Origin: Desulfobaccales bacterium
Lineage (GTDB): Bacteria; Desulfobacterota; Desulfobaccia; Desulfobaccales; 0-14-0-80-60-11
DNA length: 64,000 nucleotides
Assembly (NCBI GenBank): GCA_041648175.1
Contig: JBAZPO010000009.1
Coordinates: 77,235 to 141,234, forward strand
Reading direction: 5' to 3'
The notes beneath the pieces are model-generated. The model ran no database searches and was not told the DNA's origin. It saw only the letters and a list, made by a program, of their open reading frames with translations. Shown here one piece after another: positions 1 through 8,768 of the stretch (its first letter is position 1; each line of letters opens with the position of its first letter). The position numbers and the translations under genes were made by a program.

Positions 1-1
1 T

Positions 2-817
2 TCCCGGCAGTTTCAAACGGGGCAGACCGCCTCCTGCCAGGCCCTGGTAGACGGCACCGATTCCAACACCGCCAACATCATCCTGGGGTACATCCAGGCG
101 GTGACTTCCGCTTATAATCAAAAGCTCCTGGCCCAGCGAATCATGGCTAAAGGGCCAGGCCGCGGCGAGATGCCGGTGGATTCCCAGACCCGCTTCTGGT
201 TCAACGAGGATCTGGAGTCCCGCAACTATATCGTCCCGGGGCTCATTGCCGTGATCATGACGGTGGTGGGAGCCCTGCTCACCGCCCTGACCGTAGTAAG
301 GGAGTTGGAGCGGGGCAGTATGGAGGGCCTCATGGCCACCCCCCTCAAACGCACGGAACTGCTGTTGGGGAAGTTGGGGCCCTATTTCCTCATCGGCATG
401 TTTGACATGGCGATGGTTATGGGGATGGGCCAGTTTCTCTTTCAGGTGCCCCTCAGGGGCAGCCCCCTGCTTATGATCGGCATGTCGGCCCTCTTCCTCA
501 TCGCCACCCTGGGACAGGGCCTGCTCATCTCGGTGACCTCCGAAAACCAGTTGCAGGCCTTTCAATCGGCCATGCTCACTACCTTTCTACCGGCCTTTTT
601 GTTGTCCGGGTTCGTATTTTCCATCTATCTGATGCCCGTCCCCTTCCAGATCGTCTCGTATATCGTCCCGGCCCGGTACCTGGTGACCATTTCCAAGGGC
701 ATCTATCTCAAGGGCCTGGGCATGGAGTATTTGTGGCCCAGCGCCCTGATGCTGGCCGGGGCCGCCACCTTTTTTGTGGTCTTGTCCATCAAGAAGTTCG
801 TCAAAAAGATCAGATGA
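2..817 (+). CDS. ABC-2 type transporter permease (5' end outside window)
   Basis: This is an inner-membrane permease of the ABC-2 (YhhJ/YbhR-like) exporter family. The reading frame is open to the left edge, and the residues from base 2 onward (a VDGTDSNTAN-like stretch) align with the middle of the second permease at 1590 (VDATDSNAAL). The true start therefore lies upstream. The visible part carries the end of the periplasmic domain (RFWFNEDLESRNYIVPG) and about five hydrophobic helices. It includes the family's VVRELERGSMEGLMATPLK cytoplasmic loop, matched by VVREKEIGTLEQILVTPIR in the paralogue. An ATPase subunit is expected upstream but is not in view. The substrate is unknown. The RND-type genes that follow suggest export of drugs or lipophilic compounds, which is inference. 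Confidence 0.9.
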   Translation, partial: SRQFQTGQTASCQALVDGTDSNTANIILGYIQAVTSAYNQKLLAQRIMAKGPGRGEMPVDSQTRFWFNEDLESRNYIVPGLIAVIMTVVGALLTALTVVRELERGSMEGLMATPLKRTELLLGKLGPYFLIGMFDMAMVMGMGQFLFQVPLRGSPLLMIGMSALFLIATLGQGLLISVTSENQLQAFQSAMLTTFLPAFLLSGFVFSIYLMPVPFQIVSYIVPARYLVTISKGIYLKGLGMEYLWPSALMLAGAATFFVVLSIKKFVKKIR

Positions 818-852
818 ACAACGCCCTGAAATCAGCCTAAGAGGGGAAAACG

Positions 853-1515
853 ATGGAAAACCCGCTGACTCTGTTTATCGGTACTTTTACCACGATGTTG
901 GCAGTCGTCAATCCCCTGGAATCCCTCCCCATTTATCTGAAACTCCTGTCAGGGCAGGATGAACAGGCTCACCTCCGGGTCGCCCGCCTTTCCTGTCTTT
1001 ATGCCACGTTATTAATTTTTTTCTTTCTGGTGTTCGGTACCGTCATGCTGCAGATCTTTTCAGTATCGCTCAGCATGGTTCGCATCGTCGGCGGCATCAT
1101 TCTGATGCGCATCGGGTTTTCTCTGTTTTTACCCTCCCCTTCGGGCGGGGTGCTTCATACAGGAGGGAGCGGTGCCAATGGGCAAGAATTGGACATCGCC
1201 TTCGTGCCGTTGGCCATGCCGCTGATGTTCGGTCCGGGAGTCCTGGCCACCGTACTGGGCATGTGTTCGCTGGTGCGCCATCCCATCACCGAGTTCACCT
1301 CACTGCTCGCCATATCCTTCGCCTGTCTGGCTGCGATGTTCGTCATTTACCTGACCCTGGCCTATGCCAGGTATCTTATGCGTCGCCTCGGCGCCAAGGG
1401 GATAGACGCCGCCACCCGTATCGTCGGCTTTTTCGTTTCCGCCATGGGCATGGGGCTGGTCTTCCATGGCATAATCGAGGCCTTGCAAAATTATCATGTT
1501 ATCCCCGTGGGATGA
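853..1515 (+). CDS. MarC family integral membrane protein
   Basis: The product is 220 residues with about six hydrophobic segments, the usual size and layout of the MarC/YchE family. Family-like stretches include the N-terminal FTTMLAVVNPLESLPIYL and the central PLAMPLMFGPGVLATVLG. The ATG at 853 follows a purine-rich GAGGGG ribosome site. MarC proteins sit in the inner membrane and their biochemical role is unsettled; the old link to multiple antibiotic resistance in E. coli was not confirmed. The gene sits between two ABC-2 permease genes on the same strand with short gaps, so it is probably co-transcribed with them. Whether it works with the exporter is unknown. Confidence 0.9.
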   Translation: MENPLTLFIGTFTTMLAVVNPLESLPIYLKLLSGQDEQAHLRVARLSCLYATLLIFFFLVFGTVMLQIFSVSLSMVRIVGGIILMRIGFSLFLPSPSGGVLHTGGSGANGQELDIAFVPLAMPLMFGPGVLATVLGMCSLVRHPITEFTSLLAISFACLAAMFVIYLTLAYARYLMRRLGAKGIDAATRIVGFFVSAMGMGLVFHGIIEALQNYHVIPVG

Positions 1516-1589
1516 CGGCCGGCAAGACCGTGCTGTCGTCAGGTTGTTTTATCGGCATACTGAAGACTGAACGCTGAGAGCTAATCGCT

Positions 1590-2726
1590 ATGTTTCGCCG
1601 CATCCGCCATATCATCATCAAAGAATTCATCCAGGTCCTGCGGGACAAAAAGCTCCGCTTTTTTCTCATCGTGCCGCCTTTGGTGCAGCTCCTCACTTAC
1701 GGCTACGTGGTCAACTTCGACATCAAAAAAGTGGCCGTGGCCGTCTTCGATGAAAGCCGTACCATGGAATCCCGGCAGCTCATCGACCGCTTCACTTCTA
1801 CTGACTGGTTTTATGTCAAGTACTTCGTCAACAGCAAAAACGAGATTCTCCGCCGCATCGACGCAGGCGACATCACCATGGCCTTATGGATTCAGTGGGA
1901 TTTCGCCACCCGGATGCGCCAGGGCAAATCGGGCAAGATCCAGGTGATTGTCGACGCCACCGATTCCAACGCCGCGCTTATCGTCAACCGTTATGCCGGT
2001 ACGGTCATCGCCACTTACAACCAGGAACAACTGGAGCAGCGCTTTAACAGCAGAGGCCATGATTGGGTCGGCCGTTTCAGCCTCCCCCTGGAGGTGGAGC
2101 CTCGGGCCTGGTTCAACGAAAACCTCATCAGCCGGTTCTCCATGGTGCCCGGAGTCATCGCCATGGTGGTGCTCTTGATCAGCCTGATGCTCACGGCCCT
2201 GTCCGTGGTCCGGGAAAAAGAGATCGGCACCCTGGAGCAAATCCTGGTGACCCCCATCCGGCCCATCGAGTTGATGCTTGGCAAGACCATTCCCTTTGTC
2301 ATCATCTCCATGCTGGAAGTGGTCATGGTTACTATAGTCGGGGTTTTGTGGTTCGAGGTGCCCTTCCGGGGCAGCATCATAGTGTTGCTCCTGGGCACCC
2401 TGGCCTTTCTTTTCAATTCCGTTGGGGTGGGATTGCTCATTTCCACCATTTCCTCCACCCAGCAGCAGGCCATGATGGCCGGCAACCTCTATTTAACCCC
2501 GGCCATTCTCTTGTCGGGGCTGGTCTTTCCCATCGCCAACATGCCGGTGTTTTTCCAATTACTGACGAAACTTAACCCCTTAATGTACTTCATCGTCGTG
2601 ACCCAAGGGGTCTTCCTCAAGGGCGCCGGTCTGGCCCTGCTGTGGCCCGAAATGCTCTCCATGACCGTTTTAGGCCTGGGCATGCTGGCCCTGGCCGTAG
2701 CCCGCTTCAAGGTCCATCTGGCGTAA
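1590..2726 (+). CDS. ABC-2 type transporter permease
   Basis: The product is 378 residues and full length for the ABC2_membrane_3 family. It has an N-terminal transmembrane helix (about residues 22-44), a large periplasmic domain to about residue 170, then five to six C-terminal helices. The loop VVREKEIGTLEQILVTPIR after the first helix of the C-terminal bundle is typical of YhhJ/YbhS-like permeases. It is clearly homologous to the partial gene at the left edge, so the pair probably forms a heterodimeric exporter with an ATPase encoded upstream. The ATG at 1590 has only a weak GAGAG ribosome site. The HlyD-like adaptor at 2864 follows after 137 bases. Confidence 0.92.
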   Translation: MFRRIRHIIIKEFIQVLRDKKLRFFLIVPPLVQLLTYGYVVNFDIKKVAVAVFDESRTMESRQLIDRFTSTDWFYVKYFVNSKNEILRRIDAGDITMALWIQWDFATRMRQGKSGKIQVIVDATDSNAALIVNRYAGTVIATYNQEQLEQRFNSRGHDWVGRFSLPLEVEPRAWFNENLISRFSMVPGVIAMVVLLISLMLTALSVVREKEIGTLEQILVTPIRPIELMLGKTIPFVIISMLEVVMVTIVGVLWFEVPFRGSIIVLLLGTLAFLFNSVGVGLLISTISSTQQQAMMAGNLYLTPAILLSGLVFPIANMPVFFQLLTKLNPLMYFIVVTQGVFLKGAGLALLWPEMLSMTVLGLGMLALAVARFKVHLA

Positions 2727-2863
2727 AAGTTTGGGAAAATCCACTTTCATTATTCTGGATAAAAAGGAAAATAGTTATTATACTAACTGAAAATGGGTCT
2801 ATATCTGCTTAGGAGCCGGGGCTCTAGATATCTCAGGCTCGAACCATTATAAATGAGTTATTT

Positions 2864-4021
2864 TTGACACCCTTGAAATCTCGACTGAACCCCAATAATT
2901 TCCCCTGGCTGGTTGGCTCCACGGGTTTGGCCCGAGCCGCCCTGGCTGTCCTTATGATTGCCTGTCTGCAGTTCACCTCCTGCTCCAGCGAAAAAAAGAA
3001 GCCCGCACCCCCGCCGGTGCCGGTCCTGGTGGCTACCGTGACCGAAAGGACGGTGCCCGTGGAATTAAAGGCCATCGCCAACGTCGAGGCCTACTCCACC
3101 GTATCCATCAAGTCCCGGCTGGCAGGTCAGTTGGTCCAGGTCAATTTCAAGGAAGGCCAGGACGTCAAAGCGGGGGAGCTCCTTTTCGTTATAGATCCCC
3201 GCCCTTATGAGGCGGCTTTAAAGCAGGTCCAAGCCAACCTGGAAAGAGATAAGGCCCTGGCTAACAAGGCCAAGGCCGATGCGGTGCGTTACGCCGAGTT
3301 GATCCGCAAGCACTTCGTCAGCCAGCAGGAGTACGACCAGGCTAAGGCCACCGCCGAATCCCTGGGCGCCACGGTTAATGCCGACCAGGTGGCCGTGCAA
3401 AATGCCCAGCTCAATCTCAGTTATTGTTATATCAAGGCCCCCATCAGCGGCCGCACCGGCGCCCTGATCGCCCAACAGGGAAACATGATCAAAGAAAACG
3501 CCGATACCGCCATGGTGATCATCAACCAGATCCAGCCCATCTATGTATCGTTTGCTCTCCCCGAGCAGAGCCTGGCGGAAATCCGGAAATACATGGCGGC
3601 AGGGAAAGTTCCGGTGGAGGCCATCATTGCCAAACAGGAGGACAACCCCGAGGTGGGCGTCCTCACTTTTATCGACAACACCGTGGATAAAGCGACGGGA
3701 ACCATCTTGTGCAAGGCCACTTTTGCCAACGAGCCCAAACGGCTGTGGCCGGGCCTGTTCGTTAACGTGGTGGTGAAGCTCGCCACGCAGCCCCATACCG
3801 TTCTGGTTCCCTCCCAGGCTATTCAAACCAGCCAGGAAGGTCAGATCGTCTTTGTGGTGAAACCCGACCTTAGCGTTGAAGTGCGTCCCGTGGAAGTGGA
3901 CCGTAATATCGATGGCGAAATCATCATTAAGAAAGGGCTCAAACCTGGGGAACAGGTCGTGACCGACGGCCAACTGCGCCTTTCGCCCGGAGCCAAGGTC
4001 CAGATCAAGAGCGGGCTCTAA
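2864..4021 (+). CDS. RND efflux periplasmic adaptor (membrane fusion) lipoprotein
   Basis: The product is 385 residues of the MdtA/AcrA-type adaptor family. A hydrophobic segment (about residues 24-38) ends in FTSC, a lipobox-like site, so the protein is probably lipid-anchored to the inner membrane. Next come the barrel/lipoyl half (VEAYSTVSIKSRLAGQLVQV), a coiled-coil hairpin (about 110-170), the second lipoyl half (IKAPISGRTGALIAQQGNMI) and the beta-barrel and membrane-proximal domains. Such proteins link an RND pump to an outer-membrane channel. The start is uncertain: TTG at 2864 and TTG at 2873 are both in frame. The RND pump begins 18 bases after the stop, so the two are co-expressed. 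No TolC-like channel gene is in the window. Confidence 0.92.
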   Translation: MTPLKSRLNPNNFPWLVGSTGLARAALAVLMIACLQFTSCSSEKKKPAPPPVPVLVATVTERTVPVELKAIANVEAYSTVSIKSRLAGQLVQVNFKEGQDVKAGELLFVIDPRPYEAALKQVQANLERDKALANKAKADAVRYAELIRKHFVSQQEYDQAKATAESLGATVNADQVAVQNAQLNLSYCYIKAPISGRTGALIAQQGNMIKENADTAMVIINQIQPIYVSFALPEQSLAEIRKYMAAGKVPVEAIIAKQEDNPEVGVLTFIDNTVDKATGTILCKATFANEPKRLWPGLFVNVVVKLATQPHTVLVPSQAIQTSQEGQIVFVVKPDLSVEVRPVEVDRNIDGEIIIKKGLKPGEQVVTDGQLRLSPGAKVQIKSGL

Positions 4022-4039
4022 AGGTCCTTGGGCGGCCCT

Positions 4040-7000
4040 ATGCACTTCACCGAACTCTTTATCCGCCGGCCGATCATGACCACCCTGGTCATGCTGTCCA
4101 TCCTGATCTTCGGAGCCATGAGTTATCGCTACCTCCCGGTAAGCGATCTGCCCAACGTCGATTTTCCCACCGTCATGGTGAGTGCCACCCTGCCTGGGGC
4201 CTCACCCGAGACCATGGCTGCTGCGGTGGCCACCCCCCTGGAACGCCAGTTCTCCACCATCGCGGGCCTGGATTCCATGAGTTCCACCAACGCCCTGGGC
4301 TTGAGCCAGATCACCCTGCAATTCGCTTTGAGCCGGAGCATCGATGCCGCCGCCCAGGACGTCCAAGCGGCCATTGCCAAAGCCGGGGCCCAACTGCCGC
4401 CGGAAATGCTCACCCCCCCAACTTATCAGAAAGTTAACCCGGCAGACCAGCCGGTGCTCTACCTGGCTTTAACTTCCGACACCCTGCCGCTTTCCACCGT
4501 AGACGAATATGGTCAAACCCTCATGGCCCAGCGCATCTCCATGGTGAATGGGGTGGCTCAGGTCCAGGTTTTCGGTACCCAAAAGTATGCGGTGCGCATC
4601 CAACTGGACCCCAAAGCCCTGGCCAGCCGGGGGCTTGGCATCAACGAGGTGGGGGACGCAGTCAAGAGCCAAAACGTCAACCTGCCCACGGGGACTCTGT
4701 ATGGCGCCCACAAGGCCGTTACGGTCCAGGCCACCGGCCAGCTTACCAACGCCGAGGCTTACCGGCCGCTCATCGTGGCCTACAGAGGCGGCCAACCCGT
4801 GCGCCTGTCTGAACTGGGCCGGGTGATCAACAGCGTCGAAAATGACAAGATCGCCTCCTGGTACAGGAACACCCGGGGCATCGTCCTGGCCATCCAGCGC
4901 CAGCCGGGCACCAACACCATCGAGGTTGTGGATTCAATCAACAAGATTTTGCCGGTCCTGCGGAGCCAGATTCCGGCGTCGGTGGGAATCTACACGCTGT
5001 ATGACCGCTCCGCCACCATCCGGGAATCGGTGAATGACGTCCAGTTCACCCTGTTGTTGGCCCTGGGTTTGGTTGTCCTGGTGATCTTCCTTTTCCTGCG
5101 CAACCTGTCCGCCACCATCATCCCCAGCCTGGCGCTGCCCATGTCCATCGTGGGTACTTTTGGCGTGATGTATCTGTTGGGCTACAGCCTGGATAATCTC
5201 TCTTTGATGGCCCTGATCCTGGCGGTGGGCTTCGTGGTGGACGACGCCATCGTGGTGCTGGAAAATATCGTGCGCCACATGGAGATGGGTGAGAAGCCCT
5301 TTGAGGCGGCCCTTAAGGGGTCTCGGGAGATCGGTTTCACAATTCTCTCCATGACCCTGTCTCTGGCCGCGGTCTTTATTCCGGTCTTCTTTATGGGCGG
5401 TATATTGGGGCGTCTGCTCCATGAGTTCGCGGTGACCATCGTGGCCGCTATCCTGGTCTCCGGCTTGGTCTCCCTGACCCTTACCCCCATGTTGTGCAGC
5501 CGTTTCTTAAAACCGCCCAAACAAGAGCATCACGGTCGTCTCTACATGGCAACAGAGCGCTTTTTCGACGGCATGCTCCGGCTTTATGATACCACCCTGC
5601 AATGGGTTCTCAGGCATCGGCGGAGCACCATGCTGTTCTCCGGCCTGCTCCTGGTGGTCACCTTTGTGCTTTTCGCCATGGTTCCCAAAGGTTTCCTGCC
5701 CAGCGAAGACACGGGCTCCATCTTTACCTTCACCGAAGCGGCCGAAGGCATTTCCTTCGAGGCCATGGTTAAGGAACAAAAAGCGTTGATGGCCATCGTG
5801 TTGCAAAACCCCTATATGAAGAATTTTTTCTCCAGTGTCGGAGCCGGCGGCCCCAACGTGGCGGGCAATACCGGCCGCATGTTCATCCGCCTCATCCCCC
5901 GCAATCAGCGTCCGGGGGTGGACGAGATCATTCAGGACTTGCGAGTCCAACTGGCCACCGTCCCGGGTATCCGGGCCTATCCGCAGAACCTCCCGCCAAT
6001 CCGCATCGGCGGTATGCTGACCAAGGGCCTCTATCAGCTTACCCTGCAGAGCCCGGACACTGCCGAACTCTTCAAGTATGCCCCCTTGCTTCAAGACAAG
6101 ATGCGGGCTTTGCCGGGTCTGGTGGATATCAACAGCGACCTGCAGATCAAAAACCCCCAAGTGAACGTGGTGATCGACCGGGACAAGGCGGCCACCCTGA
6201 GGGTTTCGGCCCAGCAGATCGAGGATGCCCTCTACTACGCTTACGGCTCCCGGCAGATCTCCACCATCTATGCCCCGAACAACGAGTATCAGGTCATCAT
6301 GGAACTGGAGCCCCGTTACCAGTTGGACCCTACGGCCCTGCAATGGCTTTACGTGAGGTCGAGTGACGGGCAACAGGTGCCGTTGAATGTGTTGGCCAAC
6401 TTCACCCAGACCCTGGGACCCCTCACCATCAACCATGCGGGGCAGCTGCCCGCGGTGACCATCTCCTTCAACCTCAAGCCCGGAGCGGCCCTGGGGGATG
6501 CCGTGGCCGCGGTGCAAAAAGAAGCCCGGCAAATGCTGCCGGCCACCATCAGCACCAGCTTTCAGGGCGCGGCCCAAGCCTTCCAGGCCTCCATGCAGGG
6601 CCTGTGGCTGCTGCTGGCCATGTGCATCCTGGTGATCTACATGATCCTGGGCATCCTCTACGAGAGCTTTATCCACCCCGTGACCATCCTTTCGGGTCTG
6701 CCGTCCGCCGGGGTGGGCGCCTTGTTAGCCCTGTTGCTCTTTCACCTGGACCTGAACATCTATGGCTTTGTGGGAATTATTATGCTGGTGGGCATTGTCA
6801 AGAAGAATGCCATCATGATGATCGACTTCGCTCTGGAGGTCCAGCGCAACGAAGGCAAAACTCCTAAAGAAGCCATCTACGCCGGAGCCCTGGTCCGCTT
6901 CCGGCCCATCATGATGACCACCATGGCGGCGCTCATGGGCGCGCTGCCCATCGCCTTAGGGTTAGGCGCCGGGGGCGAATCCCGCCAAACTCTGGGCATC

Positions 7001-7195
7001 TCGGTGGTGGGCGGCCTGTTGGTCTCCCAACTCCTCACCCTCTACATCACCCCGGTCTTTTACCTGTATATGGAATCCCTCCAGAAAAAGGCCGGCAAAT
7101 TCTTCCGCCGCCGCACGAGCCTGGCCAGCCAGCCAACTGAGTTCCTCCCCACCCCGGACACCTCACCTTTCGATCCGCCCAAAAAGCTCCGCTGA
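4040..7195 (+). CDS. RND family multidrug efflux pump (HAE1/MdtB type)
   Basis: The product is 1051 residues, the normal length for AcrB/MdtB-like proton-driven pumps with 12 membrane helices and two large periplasmic loops. The N-terminus MHFTELFIRRPIMTTL is typical. The proton-relay aspartate pair is visible in helix 4 (GFVVDDAIVVLENIV) and the partner lysine in helix 10 (VGIVKKNAIMMIDFA). The ATG at 4040 is preferred over an in-frame TTG at 4028 because family members start with this motif. The protein should form a trimer in the inner membrane with the adaptor encoded just upstream and export hydrophobic compounds. Its substrate cannot be told from sequence. The C-terminal tail is Pro/Thr-rich and weakly conserved. 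Confidence 0.95.
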   Translation: MHFTELFIRRPIMTTLVMLSILIFGAMSYRYLPVSDLPNVDFPTVMVSATLPGASPETMAAAVATPLERQFSTIAGLDSMSSTNALGLSQITLQFALSRSIDAAAQDVQAAIAKAGAQLPPEMLTPPTYQKVNPADQPVLYLALTSDTLPLSTVDEYGQTLMAQRISMVNGVAQVQVFGTQKYAVRIQLDPKALASRGLGINEVGDAVKSQNVNLPTGTLYGAHKAVTVQATGQLTNAEAYRPLIVAYRGGQPVRLSELGRVINSVENDKIASWYRNTRGIVLAIQRQPGTNTIEVVDSINKILPVLRSQIPASVGIYTLYDRSATIRESVNDVQFTLLLALGLVVLVIFLFLRNLSATIIPSLALPMSIVGTFGVMYLLGYSLDNLSLMALILAVGFVVDDAIVVLENIVRHMEMGEKPFEAALKGSREIGFTILSMTLSLAAVFIPVFFMGGILGRLLHEFAVTIVAAILVSGLVSLTLTPMLCSRFLKPPKQEHHGRLYMATERFFDGMLRLYDTTLQWVLRHRRSTMLFSGLLLVVTFVLFAMVPKGFLPSEDTGSIFTFTEAAEGISFEAMVKEQKALMAIVLQNPYMKNFFSSVGAGGPNVAGNTGRMFIRLIPRNQRPGVDEIIQDLRVQLATVPGIRAYPQNLPPIRIGGMLTKGLYQLTLQSPDTAELFKYAPLLQDKMRALPGLVDINSDLQIKNPQVNVVIDRDKAATLRVSAQQIEDALYYAYGSRQISTIYAPNNEYQVIMELEPRYQLDPTALQWLYVRSSDGQQVPLNVLANFTQTLGPLTINHAGQLPAVTISFNLKPGAALGDAVAAVQKEARQMLPATISTSFQGAAQAFQASMQGLWLLLAMCILVIYMILGILYESFIHPVTILSGLPSAGVGALLALLLFHLDLNIYGFVGIIMLVGIVKKNAIMMIDFALEVQRNEGKTPKEAIYAGALVRFRPIMMTTMAALMGALPIALGLGAGGESRQTLGISVVGGLLVSQLLTLYITPVFYLYMESLQKKAGKFFRRRTSLASQPTEFLPTPDTSPFDPPKKLR

Positions 7196-7217
7196 GTCTG
7201 GATTAATCCGGTTGCCC

Positions 7218-7436
7218 TCAGGCATACATCAACCGTCCTTTGGGTTCGGGAATGGTGCGTCCCAATTCCTGGGCCGTCCCGATCCATTCGTCAATAATCT
7301 GTTCCAAATTGGCCAGGGTTTCGAGATATGAAGCACCGTCGGCGGCGCAACCCGGTAACTCCGGAACCTCGGCGATGAACGCCTGGTCTTCCTGGCTCCA
7401 ATACATGATGATTTCATAGCGATACTTACTGCTCAT
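7218..7436 (-). CDS. HicB-like antitoxin-type protein
   Basis: This is a 72-residue protein of the HicB/UPF0150 fold, with YEIIMYWSQEDQAFIAEVPE, then LPGCAADG and an amphipathic helix. HicB proteins are partial RNase H folds that neutralise HicA mRNA-interferase toxins. The ATG at 7436 has a clear GGAGG ribosome site. No convincing HicA is adjacent: the frame immediately upstream (7426-7632, overlapping by 11 bases) runs through a dispersed hairpin repeat and shows no HicA motif. It may be a solitary HicB or the survivor of a broken pair. It converges on the RND pump gene, with its 3' end 22 bases from the pump's stop. Confidence 0.8.
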   Translation of the reverse strand: MSSKYRYEIIMYWSQEDQAFIAEVPELPGCAADGASYLETLANLEQIIDEWIGTAQELGRTIPEPKGRLMYA

Positions 7437-7537
7437 CTTCCTTGCCTCCCAGGAGATACTTGAGTATCACCTGCCTCACCTGTTTGACCTGGTAAGGTTT
7501 GGCCTTGCCAGCCTTACTCTGGAGACTGAGAATTTTC

Positions 7538-7620
7538 CTCGTTCCCAAGCTCCTGCTTGGGAACGAATAATTTTCGCCCAAGCTCTGCTTGGGCACCTTA
7601 GTTGCGCTTGGGAACGAAAG
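7538..7620. repeat. Twin-hairpin dispersed repeat (CTCGTTCCCAAGC type), copy 1
   Basis: Two inverted repeats lie in tandem: GTTCCCAAGC...GCTTGGGAAC and GCCCAAGC...GCTTGGGC, followed by a third GCTTGGGAACG half. Related copies occur near 18583, 18853, 21210, 32834 and 58484. This copy lies between hypE and the HicB-like gene. Confidence 0.85.
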
Positions 7621-7625
7621 CGGCT

Positions 7626-8624
7626 CTAACAAATCCGCGGCAGCAAATCCCCCGACGGCGGGTCCAGGATGCGGGCGGTGCCGATAACGGTGCGCACCTG
7701 CACCCGGCCCGCTGGCCCCTCGCCCACCTTGCCGATGACCCGGGCCGTCTCCCCGTAAGGGCTGCGCCGAATGATGAACAGCGCCTTGGCCGCATCCTCC
7801 GGGGCCACGAGGATGAGCATCTTGCCTTCATTGGCCACCTTGAAGACATCCAGCCCCAACGCCTCGCAGGCCGCGGCCACCGCGGGTTGCACCGGCACCC
7901 GGTTCTCGATGATTTCCATGGAAACTTGAGACTGCCGGGCGATTTCGTTCAAGGCCGCGGCAATCCCGCCCCGGGTGGGGTCCCGCATGGCGTGAATCTT
8001 ACAGTCTTCCTCCAACAGGTTCAGCACCAACCCGGAAAGGGGCGCGGCGTCGCTGGCAATGGCCTCGCCGTCCAGGAGTTTTTCCCGGGCCAGCATTACC
8101 GCGGTGCCGTGATCCCCCACCGACCCGGTAAGGATGATCTCGTCCCCAGGCCTCGCGGCCGCCCCCGATACCCCAGGCCGCAACACCAACCCCACCCCAG
8201 CGGTGGTGATAAAAACCTTGTCCGCGGACCCCTTGGGCACCACCTTGGTATCCCCGGTCACGATAGCCACCCCGGCTTCAGCCGCAGTCGCCTGCATGGA
8301 CTCGGCGATGGCCTGCAAAACCGAGATTTCCAGCCCCTCCTCCAATATAAAAGACGCTGATAGGACCAAAGGCCGGGCCGCGGCGGTGAGCAGATCGTTC
8401 ACCGTGCCCGCCACCGCCAACCGGCCGATGTCGCCGCCGGGAAAAAATAGCGGGTCCACCACAAAGGAGTCGGTGGTAAACGCCAGTTGGTGGGAACCCA
8501 CCAGGACGGTGGCGCTGTCGTCGCCGACCCGGTTCGGGTCGCCATACCGGGCCAGGAAGACCTCATCGATGAGCGTCGCCATCTCCCGGCCGCCGGCGCC
8601 GTGACTCAAAAGAATTCGTGACAT
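7626..8624 (-). CDS. hypE: Hydrogenase maturation protein HypE
   Basis: HypE dehydrates a thiocarboxamide on its own C-terminal cysteine to a thiocyanate, which supplies the CN ligands of the [NiFe] hydrogenase active site. The 332-residue product is of normal length. It shows the N-terminal LLSHGAGGREM motif, the PurM-like ATP-binding fold (GDDSATV, GDTKVV, DPTRGG) and the essential C-terminal PRIC end. The ATG at 8624 is chosen because HypE starts there and an AAAGGA site lies 10 bases upstream; an in-frame extension to 8669 is unlikely. It is the last gene of hypF-C-D-E, separated from hypD by a 144-base gap that holds a purine/pyrimidine-armed inverted repeat. Confidence 0.96.
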   Translation of the reverse strand: MSRILLSHGAGGREMATLIDEVFLARYGDPNRVGDDSATVLVGSHQLAFTTDSFVVDPLFFPGGDIGRLAVAGTVNDLLTAAARPLVLSASFILEEGLEISVLQAIAESMQATAAEAGVAIVTGDTKVVPKGSADKVFITTAGVGLVLRPGVSGAAARPGDEIILTGSVGDHGTAVMLAREKLLDGEAIASDAAPLSGLVLNLLEEDCKIHAMRDPTRGGIAAALNEIARQSQVSMEIIENRVPVQPAVAAACEALGLDVFKVANEGKMLILVAPEDAAKALFIIRRSPYGETARVIGKVGEGPAGRVQVRTVIGTARILDPPSGDLLPRIC

Positions 8625-8663
8625 AAAAGGATGGTCCTTTCGGGACAGTGAAGGGAGGACCGG

Positions 8664-8766
8664 GGGCAAAAGGGAAAGAGGCGAAGGGGCGAAAAGGATA
8701 AAAGCAATAAATTTTTATCCCTTCCCTTTTCGCCTTTTATCCTTTTCCCCTTTTCCCCCTTTTTCA
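8664..8766. repeat. Inverted repeat with homopurine and homopyrimidine arms, copy A
   Basis: A purine-rich arm of AAAGGG/GGCGAAAAGG units (8666-8702) is followed by a pyrimidine-rich arm of CCTTTTCGCC-like units (8717-8765). The arms can pair imperfectly. The element fills the hypD-hypE gap. Similar elements are at 10124-10291 and 39711-39873. Confidence 0.75.
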
Positions 8767-8768
8767 AG

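Noticed and set aside
3218..4045. 275-codon minus-strand frame opposite the adaptor gene
   Set aside because: It is an antisense shadow of a clearly conserved gene and has no motif of its own.
5507..6676. 389-codon minus-strand frame opposite the RND pump
   Set aside because: Antisense shadow produced by high GC and codon bias; rich in His, Gln and Gly with no recognisable fold.
7426..7632. 68-codon minus-strand frame overlapping the HicB-like gene
   Set aside because: Most of it is the twin-hairpin repeat. The last 30 codons are basic but show no HicA motif and no ribosome site, so I do not call it a toxin gene.
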